Source of the DNA: Rhizomys pruinosus | Lineage: Eukaryota; Chordata; Mammalia; Rodentia; Spalacidae | Assembly (NCBI GenBank): GCA_009823505.1 | Contig: VZQC01013730.1 | Coordinates: 894,256-958,255, forward strand | Direction: 5' to 3' | DNA length: 64,000 bases | Shown here: positions 1 through 10,844 of the stretch, piece after piece | Layout of the letters: each line of letters starts with the position of its first letter | How positions within the stretch are numbered: the stretch's first letter is position 1 | Notes under the pieces: model-generated | Told to the model about the DNA's origin: nothing | The model's input: only the letters and a program-made list of their open reading frames with translations | The model's database searches: none | Position numbers and translations under genes: made by a program

Positions 1-158
1 ATTACCACCTACTCTAAGATATAATGCTTTGCTATTGCACATGAGACACTTATAACATGTTAGGTGGAATTATGACCTTGCCATTGTTTTCAATTGACAT
101 TTAAGCATAACATAAGGAGAGGCTATATATTGGGTGTCAAGTTGACAAGGGGTGGACT

Positions 159-627
159 TGTGATGGTTAATCCTGGGTGTCAACTTGACTGGACTAAGGA
201 ACAAATAAGAGAAAAAGGATCTTCACATTGGACTACCTCAACCCGGATGGCCCACCACGAATGTGGGCATTACCTTCTGCTGGCAGGCAGTATTAAAGGC
301 CATGCCAGAGCTGGTCCCTTTTTTCCTGTGGCTTGCCTTTCTCTCACTGGTGAGGTTGTCCTGCTGCTGTGGTCAACCCTACAGATCCCAGCATATACTG
401 AGACTGGCCAATCTCCTGAAATCCATTGGGCCTTCAGCACCAGATTCGGACTACTGAGACATCCAGCCTTGCAGACTGAGCTGTTCCCTGGATTATCAGC
501 CTCTCCAGTGTGGTGCGGCTACTGGTGGACTCCTTGAGCTCTGTCACGTTAGCAAATTAATAAATTGTATATAGTTATATATTCGTTCTGTTGCTTCTGT
601 TTCTTTAGAGAGCCCTGACTAAGACAG
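159..627 (+). mobile_element. Solo LTR, MaLR-like (copy 1)
   Basis: Begins TGTGATGGTTAATCC and ends CCCTGACTAAGACA, so it has the TG...CA ends of an LTR, with an AATAAA-type signal about 65 bases before the end. It aligns over its whole length with the better-preserved copy at 61488-61970. No retroviral interior is attached, so it is a solo LTR. The flanking five bases do not match (GGACT and GTAGG), so the target duplication is lost or my ends are slightly off. The MaLR assignment is from general resemblance only. Confidence 0.6.
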
Positions 628-771
628 TAGGTCCTTGCTTTGATGAGAATCCTGACCCCCAGTGTGGTTCTTTTCATGTCGTTGACACTCACCTTCCCGC
701 TCAGCCCCAGAGGAGAGACAGGCTGGCCTGGCTCTCTTCTCTGCCCTAACTTCTGGAGGACCTGGCAGACT

Positions 772-1345
772 CACTCAAAAGATGGAGCAAAGAGATGAAC
801 AGACTTCAAAAGTGAAGAATTAGAGATGGTGGAGAAACACTTTAAAATTGTTCAGTGTTGCTAATAATTAAGGAAATGCAAATTAAAACCACTTTAAGAC
901 ATCATCTCACTCCCATAGGACTGGCTAGGATCAAAAAAACAAATGATACCAAGTGCCAGAGAGGTTGTGGGGAAAGGGGAACACTCATCCACTGCTGGTG
1001 TCAATGTAAACTCATAGAAAAAGCAATGTGGAGAATCTTTAAAAGGCTCAAAATGAGCTTGCCACTGACCCAGTCATACCACTCCTGGGTCTACACCCAC
1101 AAGGCTAATCTTACTGCAGAGACACATGCACATATTTATTGCAACTCCCTTCACAATAGGAAAGAGCTGGAAACAACCCAAGTGACCCTCAACTGAGGAG
1201 TGGATAGAGAAAATGTGGTACATATACACAATGGAGCTCTATGTAGCGGTAAAGAAAGATGACATCATGAAATTTGCAGGTAAATAGATAGAACTAGAAG
1301 ATATCATGTTAAGTGATTCATAGTCCCAGAAAAAAACAACAACAA
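772..1345 (+). mobile_element. L1 fragment: ORF2 C-terminus and start of 3' UTR
   Basis: The translation shows the conserved L1 ORF2 C-terminal run ([17 protein letters not shown], then the Cys-rich [15 protein letters not shown]), followed by the tract that encodes the tail of ORF2. Stops and frameshifts break it. It ends near an (AAC)n stretch. A related 3' UTR scrap (rich in TATTTTAGAGTAATATAAAA) lies at about 1500-1575. Confidence 0.85.
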
Positions 1346-1599
1346 CAACAAATTGTATCCCTCATCATCTGTGGATGCTACTGCCAATTACCTAGTTGTA
1401 AGTCAAACTGAGTAACTTTAATGCTATATTCCTTGTGATCTGAAAACAACTGTGCTCTTCTAATGTGAATATCTTAATAGTTTCTAAAATTAAGCTACCA
1501 TTTATTTTCAGAGTTAGGAATTTTTGGTGTATGGGTGGAGGGTATGTATGAATATTTTAGAGTAATATAAAATCAAAAGAATGAAGAAAAAACTAGTTC

Positions 1600-2440
1600 A
1601 TCATGACATTATGTCTAAATATATTATTTGTTTTATGGGAGTGCTTCTTAGTATTTCTTATACAAGGCTGCTTGTGCTTTTGTCCAAGCCTTTTCTAAAA
1701 TATTACACAGTAATTTGTTCCTTGCTCTCCGAGGTCAACTAAGCCCCAGGGGACTATGCATGGGGGCATCTCTTGAAATGCCCTGCAAATGTGAGTCACC
1801 AGTCTTCCTGTGCAGGGAGGTCTTGGAGTTCCACTAATGGGATTTCAGTCAGTGTTCAGTCTGTAAAGACGAAAGTCTGCTCATGCTTCAAAAAGGGAAG
1901 CCTGGTCTAGCAAGACCTGACTTTTTCCTCAAGTTGATGGAACTGGTAAAGGAAAAGCCAAAAGGAGTCAGAGGCTCCCTTCCCTGCCTCCCACTCCCCT
2001 AAAAAAAAAGAAAGAACCTGAGTGAACCTTGGGGACCAGATCCTTAAGTGACCTTGAGAAAACAAAAACCATGGTTAATCTGGGCTAACTTTGTCATCGT
2101 AAACATCCTAAATGAAAGTATATCCAGAAATAAAATATCAGTAAGGCCTGAGAAATTGTACTTCAGGTGTAAAACTTGAGATCTAAGTAAAAAGGAAACA
2201 AAAATAAAGCACAGTTGTTTTGCCTGTCTCATTGGCAAGTGCATCTACTTTGTGGCTGCCATTGCTTTTGCCATCCTTAAAGACAAGAGAAACAACTTTT
2301 CAACCTTCCAGTAATGACTGAAGATTCAGTCATATCTCTCCATGAATCCTCGAAAACTTCAGTGCCAGATGGGGATTGCTATAACATCCTACTTGTAGAC
2401 TGAGCTACTACTGGGGTTTAAGCCTCTTCAGAGTATAGAC
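1600..2440. other. No feature recognised
   Basis: Unassigned, moderately AT-rich sequence. Short open frames here have no recognisable domain and no splice or promoter context that I can support. Confidence 0.5.
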
Positions 2441-2645
2441 TGCCATTGTGGGACTCCCCAGGCTGCATCACAGAAACCAGTACAGGAAGATCAAGACAGG
2501 ACATGGTGCTTACTGGACCTCATTTGGTGACCATGAGAAGGAAAGACCCCAGTGTGGAGCACAAGGGCAGAACTCATGGTGGTTTGGGCTTGCCAAGGAG
2601 GAGCCTTCAAACATTGCATTTTTCAGCCTAATAAAAAAATCATAA
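2441..2645 (+). other. Possible retrocopy of an mRNA 3' end
   Basis: This is a more GC-rich island in AT-rich surroundings. It ends with CCTAATAAAAAAATC, a polyadenylation-like signal beside a short A-run. Two overlapping frames stay open for about 60 codons, but I do not recognise either product. A processed pseudogene is the simplest reading. It is weakly supported. Confidence 0.25.
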
Positions 2646-2829
2646 ACTGAAGATGCTAAAACTATGATATATGTGGAATGCATATATGCATATTTTGGAG
2701 TGAAGAATATTGTAAGGAATAACTATAACAACAACAAGACTGGATCAAAGAAATGACTGAAATGGTGAATTTCTGCTCAAAACAATAAACTTCTGCATCC
2801 CGAATTTTGACAGAGACTGAGAAAAATAT

Positions 2830-2960
2830 TAAAAACATGTTTGGCAGAATGCATGCTCTCTGATGTGATGGTGGGGGAGGGAGGAGGACACAGGTTTAGA
2901 TTTTATTTGAAATGTATGAAATGCACAAAGCTTCAATAAAAATTGCCTTTAAAAAAAAGA
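2830..2960 (+). mobile_element. L1/family X-type 3' tail
   Basis: It contains the purine-rich GGTGGGGGAGGGAGGAGG block, then ATGTATGAAATGCACAAAGC, TTCAATAAAA and an A-rich end. This is the same 3' terminal module found on family X and on the L1 copies near 38.7 and 63.3 kb, here as an isolated truncated copy. Confidence 0.65.
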
Positions 2961-3119
2961 AGTAAAGCACAGCCCAAGTAATGGTTGAATTCTTGTGAAC
3001 TCCCTGAAGAGATGCTGGTGAGCATCTGCTCGTAAATGGAAGATAAAGTCCATGTTTTATGACTTATGACTCAGTAAATCAAACTGACTTACTAAGAATT
3101 TCCAAAGACCAGTAATTAT

Positions 3120-3490
3120 ATGAAAAAAGTTGCAAGCTACTAATGGTCAGGACTATACAAGTAAAAGTAACAATGTGATATCACTTCATAGAAACTACAA
3201 AGATTATTTTACAAAAGACTGCAAGTGTTGATGAGCATGTGGCTAAAAGGAAACACATGCAAACTGCTGGTGAGACTGTCATTTAGAATGTACACTGTGA
3301 AAAACAGTATGGGATCCCGCCCCCAAAAAATTATAGGGAACTTTCACATAGTCCAGCAATATGGCTTCTAGTTTATTTACAAAAGAAGCAAAAACAGTTT
3401 TTGGAAAAGATATCTGTGCTTCATGTTCATTGCAGCATCACTCACAATAGTGCATAAATCAAGTAAACTAAGAATTCATCACCCCTAGAT
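3120..3490 (+). mobile_element. Ancient L1 3' fragment
   Basis: Degenerate but ordered match to the L1 ORF2 C-terminal DNA: a TGATATCACTTCA block, a TGCTGGTGAGACTGTCA block and CATTGCAGCATCACTCACAATAG. It has many changes, so it is an old copy. Confidence 0.55.
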
Positions 3491-3506
3491 TGAGCAATGA
3501 ATTGAA

Positions 3507-3510
<4 letters not shown>

Positions 3511-3572
<62 letters not shown>

Positions 3573-3584
3573 TACACACACATA
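3511..3584. repeat. (CT)n(CA)n microsatellite
   Basis: A pure CT run of about 40 bases passes directly into a CA run with two CATA interruptions. Confidence 0.97.
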
Positions 3585-3643
3585 TTGCTGTGTCTTACTT
3601 TGAGAAAAATGTAGAAGAGTAGAGTTTTGAACTTAAATATTTT

Positions 3644-3896
3644 TTTTTTAATTTTTTAAAATTTTTTATTTATTTCGGTATGTGCATGAATGTACTGTCT
3701 GCTTGCAGGTCTGTGCACCCGTGTCGTGCAATGCCGTGGAGGTCAGAAGAGGGTCTCGGATTCCCCTGGAACTGGAGTTCTCCTGAAATTGGAGTTTCAG
3801 ACGGCTCTCGGCCGCCATGTGGGTGCTGGGGATCGAACCCGGGTCCTCTGCAAGAGCGGTCGGCGCTCTTAACCGCTAGGCCATCTCTCCAGCCCC
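3644..3896 (-). mobile_element. B2/B3 SINE with 20-bp internal duplication
   Basis: On the - strand it starts GGGGCTGGAGAGATGGCC and has the tRNA-like box A/box B part, a body ending near the TGTACTGTCTGC (plus-strand) motif, and an A/T-rich tail. It is flanked by a direct repeat, TGAACTTAAATATTTT, at 3628-3643 and 3897-3912. It carries two tandem GGAACTGGAGTT-type units, marking the longer subfamily seen in this window. Confidence 0.95.
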
Positions 3897-3912
3897 TGAA
3901 CTTAAATATTTT

Positions 3913-4588
3913 GATTGAATGAAATACTCTGTTATGTAACATACACTAAGACCCTTCAGAAGGAAAAGAAGAATCAAATTATTTTGCTGTTGTGAGTTTC
4001 CTCTTTCACTTTCTGCTTCTCTCCATTTGCCAGTAGTATCAATGAGATTCACTGCATGGAATTTCATGCCAATTGTCTCAAGGAAAAGCTCACATATACA
4101 TCTAGAGACACATTTTGCCAAATTTTGAACTCCTAAGTATAGTCATTGCAAAACATAGTTATGGTTAACAAGTAATATGAAATATCATAAGAATTAATTG
4201 GGATTGACTCTATGGTTTTGGGGATTTGATTTCCATAGAAATCAAATGATTTCTGAGTTTTAAATCACAGAAATATATTTTATATTGAAATTTCATTAAT
4301 AGATCAGAAATAATTCTGAACCTACATTGGCAACTATTTCCAGCCTATAGCATGGGGATAAATACAGGAAATATGAATCAATATTTAAGTGTTAAAGAAC
4401 CTCTAAATTTTTATTTTACATAGTTAAGCTTAGTATTTACGTAGAACTTTGCCTTGTGATATAGACCTTAAATCCAATAAAAAAAACTGGTCAGTTACTT
4501 CATAATATTCATACAATCAATAGTCATATATTGCCAGGGCAGCAGTCATTGTAATGTGTAAAGTTCAGATCTTGGTAAAACTGGTGAT
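3913..4588. other. No feature recognised
   Basis: AT-rich unassigned DNA between a SINE and the first family X copy. No repeat or gene signature was seen. Confidence 0.5.
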
Positions 4589-6045
4589 TATTTTTTTTTT
4601 ATTAATGCTTTGTGTATTTCATACATCATTTTCCAATTTAGTTCAGGGATATATCCCCTTCCCTTCCCCTCACTCCACCCCTACCCATCCCAGATCATGC
4701 ATTCTGCCATAACTTTTCTGCATCTTTCTGTTTTTTTGTTTTGTTTTGTTTTCACTTTTTTTAACAGTAAGTGATAATTTGTGAGTACAAGCATCCTTCA
4801 TGTAAAACCAATTTGCGAGCAGTTGTGCCCAAACCCACACAGCTCATGGGTCCCACCATCCAGCAGAGGGGGGGGGGCTTGTATGTTCAATCAAGTTGAT
4901 CAAATGAGTGTCCAGTCTATATCGTTGTAGTCTCACCATCCACCCCAATTGTAGCCCTTACATTCTACTGTGCCCCCTCTTCTGCAGATTGTTCCCTAGG
5001 CTTAGAAAAGGGGCACAGGTGGATGAGAAGCAAAACACTCTACTTTCTCTGGAGCTGTTGTTTTGGTCTCTAGTCAATTCTGGCTGTTTTCTTTCATGGG
5101 CTTCCAGCTTGTCCAGGCATAACCTTTCGATCCTACTAATGAAGCACATGCAATTAGATATATAGGTACTTAAACAGTATAAAATATAGCCTTTCGATCC
5201 TACTAATGAAGCACATGCAATTAGATATATAGGTATTTAAACAGTACTAATTGTTATGGTAGGTTACTTTGGTATAGACACAGATGTTTGGATGGTATGT
5301 TAATTCATGAATTACATTTTCTTCTGTTAAGTATGGCAGGGTCTTCGTGTGGTTTATAACATCTCCTAACCATTAGAGGATGTAAGCTTGTGGAATCAGC
5401 CGTGGGTTATTCCTCCAAGGAGAGAGCTAATAGCCAATTAGATTTGGGATATACAGACATATGGCTGCCACTGCTGCACAGTATTTCCAGGCAGATGAGG
5501 TGTAGCTGGTGCTGACGGAGGAGTCTTGCTTGACTCAAGGAGACTTAGATTTGCTTTATTGGTTTAGTGGCCTTTGGTAACACTCTCTGGCATTCCAGAG
5601 ACCATCTGTATACTTGCGAGTGTGGTCTCCATACATCTTTCCCATGTTTATATCAGGTCTTCAACAGCAGGGCCTTATCGCCTCTCTTCCTGCAGATATC
5701 CCAGTTTGGAGACAAGGAGCCTTTACCTTTTGTGGGGGCTTGGATCTCCTGGCCAACATCTCCTTGGTAGAATAATCCATTGTTGATATCAGAGCCCTGT
5801 ATTAATATATTTTGCTTAAGTGCATAGCTTAAGGAGACTTTAGCATTATATTTCGTTCTGAATAGAGAATAATCCTTTTCACACTTTCTATGTCCATTAG
5901 TCAATTAAAGAAGGCAGCTTTACTGATTTTACAAGAGAATACCTCTATAACAGCTGGCTCCAATCTACACCTGGAGAACGACCTCATCATCCTCATATTT
6001 CTCCTTATTCTATGTGGGAAGTTAAAAAAGTCTCTTGTATTAAAA
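4589..6045 (-). mobile_element. Family X retroposon, - strand copy
   Basis: Reading the - strand, it runs from a region shared with 22.9 kb, through the block with AGCCTAGGGAACAATCTG, to the G-rich tract and an A-rich tail (poly-T on the plus strand at 4590-4601). It aligns with the copies at 6.9-8.9, 22.1-24.2, 28.0 and 32.0 kb. There is no coding capacity. It is 5'-truncated compared with the 22 kb copy. The A-tail and variable 5' ends indicate L1-type retrotransposition. I cannot match it to a named family. Confidence 0.8.
5123..5254 (-). repeat. 67-bp tandem duplication inside family X
   Basis: The block starting CCTTTCGATCCTACTAATGA is present twice in tandem with a 67-base period. The same duplication is present in the 22-24 kb copy, but the 8.5 and 32.5 kb copies have one unit. 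It is therefore inherited and marks a subfamily. Confidence 0.9.
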
Positions 6046-6092
6046 CTTTCACAGCAGATACATCCAACAAAGCATTAATCTCTAGAGTACAA
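6046..6092 (+). mobile_element. Short L1 ORF2 scrap joined to family X
   Basis: About 47 bases match L1 ORF2 DNA (CACAGCAGATACATCCAACA and onward; compare 21300-21345). They join directly to the family X body at AACAGCTCCAGAG. The scrap shows that L1 sequence lay upstream of X in the source transcript, or that a rearrangement joined the two. Confidence 0.7.
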
Positions 6093-6560
6093 CAGCTCCA
6101 GAGAAAGTAGACTGTTTTGCTTCTTATCCACCTGTGCCCCTTTTCTAAGCCTAGGGAACAATCTGCGGAAGAGGGGGCGCAGTAGAATGTAAGGGCTGCG
6201 ATTGGGGTGAATGGTGAAACTAGAACAATATAGACTGGACACTTATTTGATCAACTTGATTGAACATACAAGCCTCCCCCTGCTGGATGGTGGGACCCAT
6301 GAGCTGTGTGGGTTTGGGCACAACTGCTCGCAAATTGGTTTTACATGAAGGATGCTTGTACTCACAAATTATCACTTATTGTTAAAAAAAATGAAAACAA
6401 AACAAAAACAGAAAGATGCAGAAAAGTTACGGCAGAATGCATAATCTGGGATGGGTAGGGGTGGGGTGGGGGGAAGGGAAGGGGATATATGCCTGAACTG
6501 AATTGGAAAATGATGTATGAAATACACAAAGCATCAATAAAAAAATAAAATAAAAAATAA
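6093..6560 (+). mobile_element. Family X 3' end, + strand copy
   Basis: It contains the last ~470 bases of family X in plus orientation, ending with the GGGGTGGGGTGGGGGGAAGG tract, GCATCAATAAAA and an A-rich tail. It is the mirror of 4593-5060, so the two copies form a large inverted repeat. Confidence 0.85.
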
Positions 6561-6687
6561 AATGGAAAAGAAAAAAAAGAAAAATTATTAAGAGCTAGAT
6601 ATTGAAAAATCTTTAAAGCAGGTTTTTATGCCAGGCCTGGAGAAGGCCAAGAGCTTGGAGGAAGATAGTTATTAAAATCCACGTTGT

Positions 6688-6721
6688 GCTACAGGGAGAC
6701 CCTGTCTCGAAAAGAACAAAA

Positions 6722-6752
<31 letters not shown>

Positions 6753-6758
6753 AAAAAA
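6688..6758 (+). repeat. B1 3' scrap followed by (AAAT)n
   Basis: CTACAGGGAGACCCTGTCTC is the 3' end of a B1 SINE. Its A-rich tail has expanded into about eight AAAT units. Confidence 0.75.
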
Positions 6759-6899
6759 TCCACTTTGTAAGGTTTTAAGTTTAAAATGGTATACTTAACA
6801 ATAACATATATTTATATAGAGTGGTATTTCAGTTGAGATTTATACAGAAATACAAAATAAACCACATAAGTTAATGGACTTGATTTCTCTGAAGTCATA

Positions 6900-8940
6900 A
6901 TCTAGTCATATAGTTTTAAAAAACAAAGTGTGTATTGGGTAAAATTTATTTGGCAGATATTCAACTCTGCCCAAGATTTGCCTACATATTATAGGATATT
7001 AGTAGACTTAGTAAAAGAATTGGTAAAAATGTTTAGATTAGTTAAATTTGGTTTAAGATTTTGGTGGAAATTGTAATACATTTGAACTAATTTGGAATAT
7101 AAAATGTTAATTGTTTTATTAATAATTTGTATTGAATTTCCAACAATAACTTTGGGGTTAAGGTACACATATAGTCTCTATATTTTTCTGTGTTATACAG
7201 TATCATCTTGTCACACTTTCTTTTACTCATAGGATAATTTAAAGAAATTAAGTCTAAGTTCACTCCCCAAATATGTAACATACAGTCAATGATAAACAGT
7301 TTGGGTAAATTTGATGAAAACTTATGCCTTGATTCCTGTTTATGGGTATGTGTAATACAACTTAGGCATCTATAGGTCAAAACATAACAATTTAAAAAAC
7401 AAAAGAAGGAGGTGGTATAATATTCCTTCTGGGATACAAATGAAAAACTTTGTATTCCAGACCTTTTGATAAGTTTTCAATTTTGAGATCTTGAAACTAA
7501 CAATGGGAGGAGATTTTTATGTTCCCACAGGTAAAAATACCATTCTAAATGCTTGAAAACATATAACTTTTGGCTGCACAGGATGGACTGGGAAATGCCA
7601 GCAAAGAGGCTGACCCATTTGAACATTAAAGGAAGAGGAACCTCAGACTGCCTGAGTCACAGACACTGAGCATCTCTCTGAATTCTATTTGGGATAACTG
7701 TTTATAATGTGTCCTAATGAAGTTTACCTTCCAGATGCTGAGAAATGTTCCCACCTCTCCCTTTTATAGGAAAAAGGAAATCATGATGTTAATGAAGTCA
7801 TTCCCTAACTATAAATTAGAGCCAACTGTTATAATGGTAATTTCTTATAAAACAGGTATAACTACCTTCTTTAATTGATTGATAGACATAGGAATTGTGA
7901 AAGGATAATTCTCTGTTTAGACCCAAATATAATTTTATAAACTGTGTAATTAAGCAAAATATATTAATACAGGAGGGCTCTGATAACAGCAATGGATTAT
8001 TATGCCTAGGAGATGTTGGCTAGGGGATTTAAGGCCCCTCCTCCCAAATTATAAAGGCCTTTTGCCTATAAGTGGGATATCTGCAAGGAGAAAGTCCCTG
8101 GTGTTGAGGACCTGGTGTAAGCATGGAAAAATGTTTTGAGTCATCACTTGCTAATGTACAGTTGGCCTCTGAAATGCCAGAGAGTGGCATTTCAGAGGCC
8201 AACTGTATTGGTCTCCTTGAGTCCAGCAAGACTCCTCTGTCAGTATCAGCTTCAACTCAACTGCCTGAAGATACTATGTGACAGTGGCAGCCATGTGTCT
8301 ATATATATCCCAAATCTAATCAGCAATTACCTCTCTCCTTAGAGAAATAATTCATGGCTTATGCCACAAACTTATGTCCTCTAATGGTTAGGAGATGTTA
8401 TAAGCCACAATAAGAACTTGTCACCCTTTATAGAAAAGCAACGGTTTGTGGATTAGCATACCATCCAAACATCTGTGTCTATGCTCACAGCTTAACTTGC
8501 CATAATAATTAGTACTATTTAAATGCTTGTGCATCTAATTGCTTGTGCTTTGTTAGTAGGATTAAAAGGGTACCCGTGGATAAGCTGTCAATCCATGAAG
8601 GGAAACAACCTGAAAAGACTAGAGTCCAAAATGACATCTCCAGAGAAAATAGACTGTTCTGCTTCTTGCCCACTCATTCACCTTTCCCAAAGCCTAGGGA
8701 ACAACTTGCAGAAGAGGAGGCGTGGTGGACTGTAAGGGCTGCGGAGAGATTGGGGTGAATCGTGAGACTACAGCAATAGAGACTGGACTGTTATTTGATG
8801 AACATGCCTGTGCATACAAGCCTCTCCAATTGAACTAGGGGAACCTTGGGTTGTTCAAAATTTGGACATAGATACTTGCAAATTGTTTTTACATGAATGT
8901 ACTTACATGTGTTGCTTATGCTTAATAATTGGTTCACTTC
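6900..8940 (+). mobile_element. Family X retroposon, long + strand copy, older subfamily
   Basis: Collinear with 22140-24220 but more diverged. It has only one unit of the 67-bp duplicated block and a unique perfect hairpin. It ends in the block before the L1-like tail, near ATGCTTAATAATTGG, so the terminal tail is missing or replaced. There are many stops in all frames and no protein signature. Confidence 0.75.
8157..8207. repeat. Perfect 23-bp inverted repeat, 5-base loop
   Basis: The arms at 8157-8179 and 8185-8207 are exact reverse complements around GAGAG. The two aligned family X copies have an unrelated right half here and only a short TCTCTGGAATGCCAGAGA-type palindrome. The right arm therefore looks newly copied from the left arm. 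Confidence 0.95.
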
Positions 8941-9140
8941 ATGGTTGGGATTTTTTTAATATTAATTTGCCTTAGTGTGAAAATAAAGTTCCAGGTCTGA
9001 CCTGACCCCACTGCCTAGCAATCAAAACAGGCTTTAGCAGTAGGCTATTAAAAACTCTGGTTCCTTTGTGTTGTTAGCCTTGCCCATGGGCTCCTCTGCC
9101 TCTCAGAAAAAATAAAAAAAAATAAATTAAAAGGGTGAGA

Positions 9141-9359
9141 TGTGGGAAAAGTTTGTTAAGATGGATAGCATTCTAAACCAATGGGACCTACCTGGCCACA
9201 CCCATGGGGTGGGATATAGTGACAAAAATGTTTAGGATTTAGCTCTGAGAATTGAGGCATGCTGGATATTTAAGCAGACATCTTGAAATAAAATCTCTCT
9301 CTGCATTTGGACCTCAACATGTGTCCACATGGAGTGCTTTCCTGTGCATGTTTCCCACA
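9141..9359 (+). mobile_element. Short LTR of unidentified retroelement
   Basis: The ends TGTGGGAAA and TTTCCCACA form a 9-bp inverted repeat with TG...CA termini. AATAAAATCTC lies in the right half and ATTTAAG is a possible TATA element. The purine-rich AAAAGGGTGAGA just before it resembles a polypurine tract, so this may be the 3' LTR of an element whose inside is mostly lost. There is no second copy in the window. Confidence 0.5.
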
Positions 9360-9367
9360 TTTTGAGT

Positions 9368-9521
9368 CTTTTTTTTTTTTTTTTTTTTGTCTTTTTGAGA
9401 CAGGGTCCTGTAGCCCCAGACTGTCCTGGAACTCACTCTGTAGACCAGGCTAGCCTTGAACTCACAAAGATCCGCCTGCATCTGCCTCCCGAGTGCTAGG
9501 ATTAAAGGCGTGTGCCACCAA
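9368..9521 (-). mobile_element. B1 SINE
   Basis: It reads GAGACAGGGTC, CCTGGAACTCACTCTGTAGA, GCCTCCCGAGTGCTAGGATT in the order expected of a reverse-oriented B1, with the poly-T (A-tail) on the left. Confidence 0.93.
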
Positions 9522-10089
9522 GGGGTCTCCACACTGCTTTCCATAATGGTTGTACGAGTTTACATTTCCACCAACAGTGGATGAGTATCCCCCTTTCCCC
9601 ACAACCTCTCCAGCATTTGGTGTCTTTGTTTTCTTGACCTTAGCCAGTCTTATGTGAGTGAGATGATATGTGAGGGTGGTTTTAATTTGCATTTTCTTAA
9701 TTATTAATGATGTTGAACATTTTTTAAGTTGTTCTCAGTCATTTTTTCTTCCTCATTGGTGAAGTCTCTGTTCAGCTCTTTACTCCATCTTTTTTTTTTT
9801 TTTTAAATTTTCATTTATTTATTTTTGTATGTGTATGAATGTACTGTCTGCATGCAGGTCTGTGCACCCGTGTCGTGCAATGCCGCGGAGGTCAGAAGAG
9901 GGTCTCGGATTCCCCTGGAACTGGAGTTCTCCTGGAATTGGAGTTACAGACGGTTCTCAGCCGCCATGTGGGTGCTGGGGATCGAACCCGGGTCCTCTGC
10001 AAGAGCGTCGGTGCTCTTAACCGCTAGGCCATCCCTCCAGCCCCCATCTTTACTCCATCTTTTGAGTAGGTCATTTGTTTCCTTACTTC

Positions 10090-10122
<33 letters not shown>

Positions 10123-10645
10123 TCTATATATTCTGGACATTAATGCTCTGTCAGACGTGTCAGTGGTGAAGATTTCCTCCCACTCTGTGGGTTTTTTCTT
10201 CACTTCCTTGATTGTTTCTTTTCCTGTATAGAAGCTTTTGAGTTTTATGAGGTCCCGTTTTTCAACTATTGACCTTATTTCCTGCTCAGCTGCTGTCTGA
10301 TTTAGAGTCTTTTCCTACCCCTATGTCTTGTAGGTTGTTGCCTACTTTTTTCTATCAACTTCAGGGTTTCAGGTTTCATGTTGAGATCTTTGATCCAGTT
10401 GGAGTTGATTTTTGTACAGGATGAGAGGTATGGGTTTAATTTTGTTCTACAAATGGTGATCCAGTTTTATCAATTGCTGAAGATGCTATTTTTCCTCCAT
10501 TTAGGATCTTTTTGCCCCTGTTTCATATATGTGAGGTGCCTGAAATTGTGTGAGCTCAAGTTTGGATCTTCAATTTTGTTCCATTGGTCAATGGGTCTGT
10601 TTCAAGAGATACCCCCATGCATAGTCCCCTGGGACTTAGTTGACC
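9522..10645 (-). mobile_element. L1 ORF2 3' part, interrupted by a B2
   Basis: Reverse-strand L1 ORF2: the C-terminal Cys-rich block is at 9540-9630, followed rightwards by upstream ORF2 parts up to about 10645. The B2 at 9794-10047 splits it and a (GT)n run lies at 10096-10122. Stops and indels make it non-functional. Confidence 0.85.
9794..10047 (-). mobile_element. B2/B3 SINE inserted in L1
   Basis: A complete long-subfamily SINE with the duplicated GGAACTGGAGTT-type units. It is flanked by a 16-base direct repeat, CTTTACTCCATCTTTT (9778-9793 and 10048-10063), derived from the L1 it entered. Confidence 0.95.
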
Positions 10646-10844
10646 TCTAAGAGCAAGGAAGAAAGTTATCCCTTAAGACCCTCAGCCAAATTGGTATGGG
10701 CATTAAGTATGGTAATTAAGCATCCAGAAGAGGTAAATTACACCAGCCTGATACTTTTAACTTCTGTGTAATATTTTAGAAAATGCTTGTACAAAAGCTC
10801 GAGCAGCCTTGTATAAGAAATACTAAGAACCACTCCCATAAAAT

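Noticed and set aside
3690..3896. tRNA gene-like box A/box B sequences at each B2 copy
   Set aside because: They belong to tRNA-derived SINEs with target repeats and A-tails, not to tRNA genes with a full cloverleaf.
5116..5254. CRISPR-like or satellite array
   Set aside because: There are only two units and they are part of a dispersed retroposon.
8157..8207. microRNA precursor
   Set aside because: The hairpin is perfect, short and appears specific to one repeat copy; nothing suggests processing.
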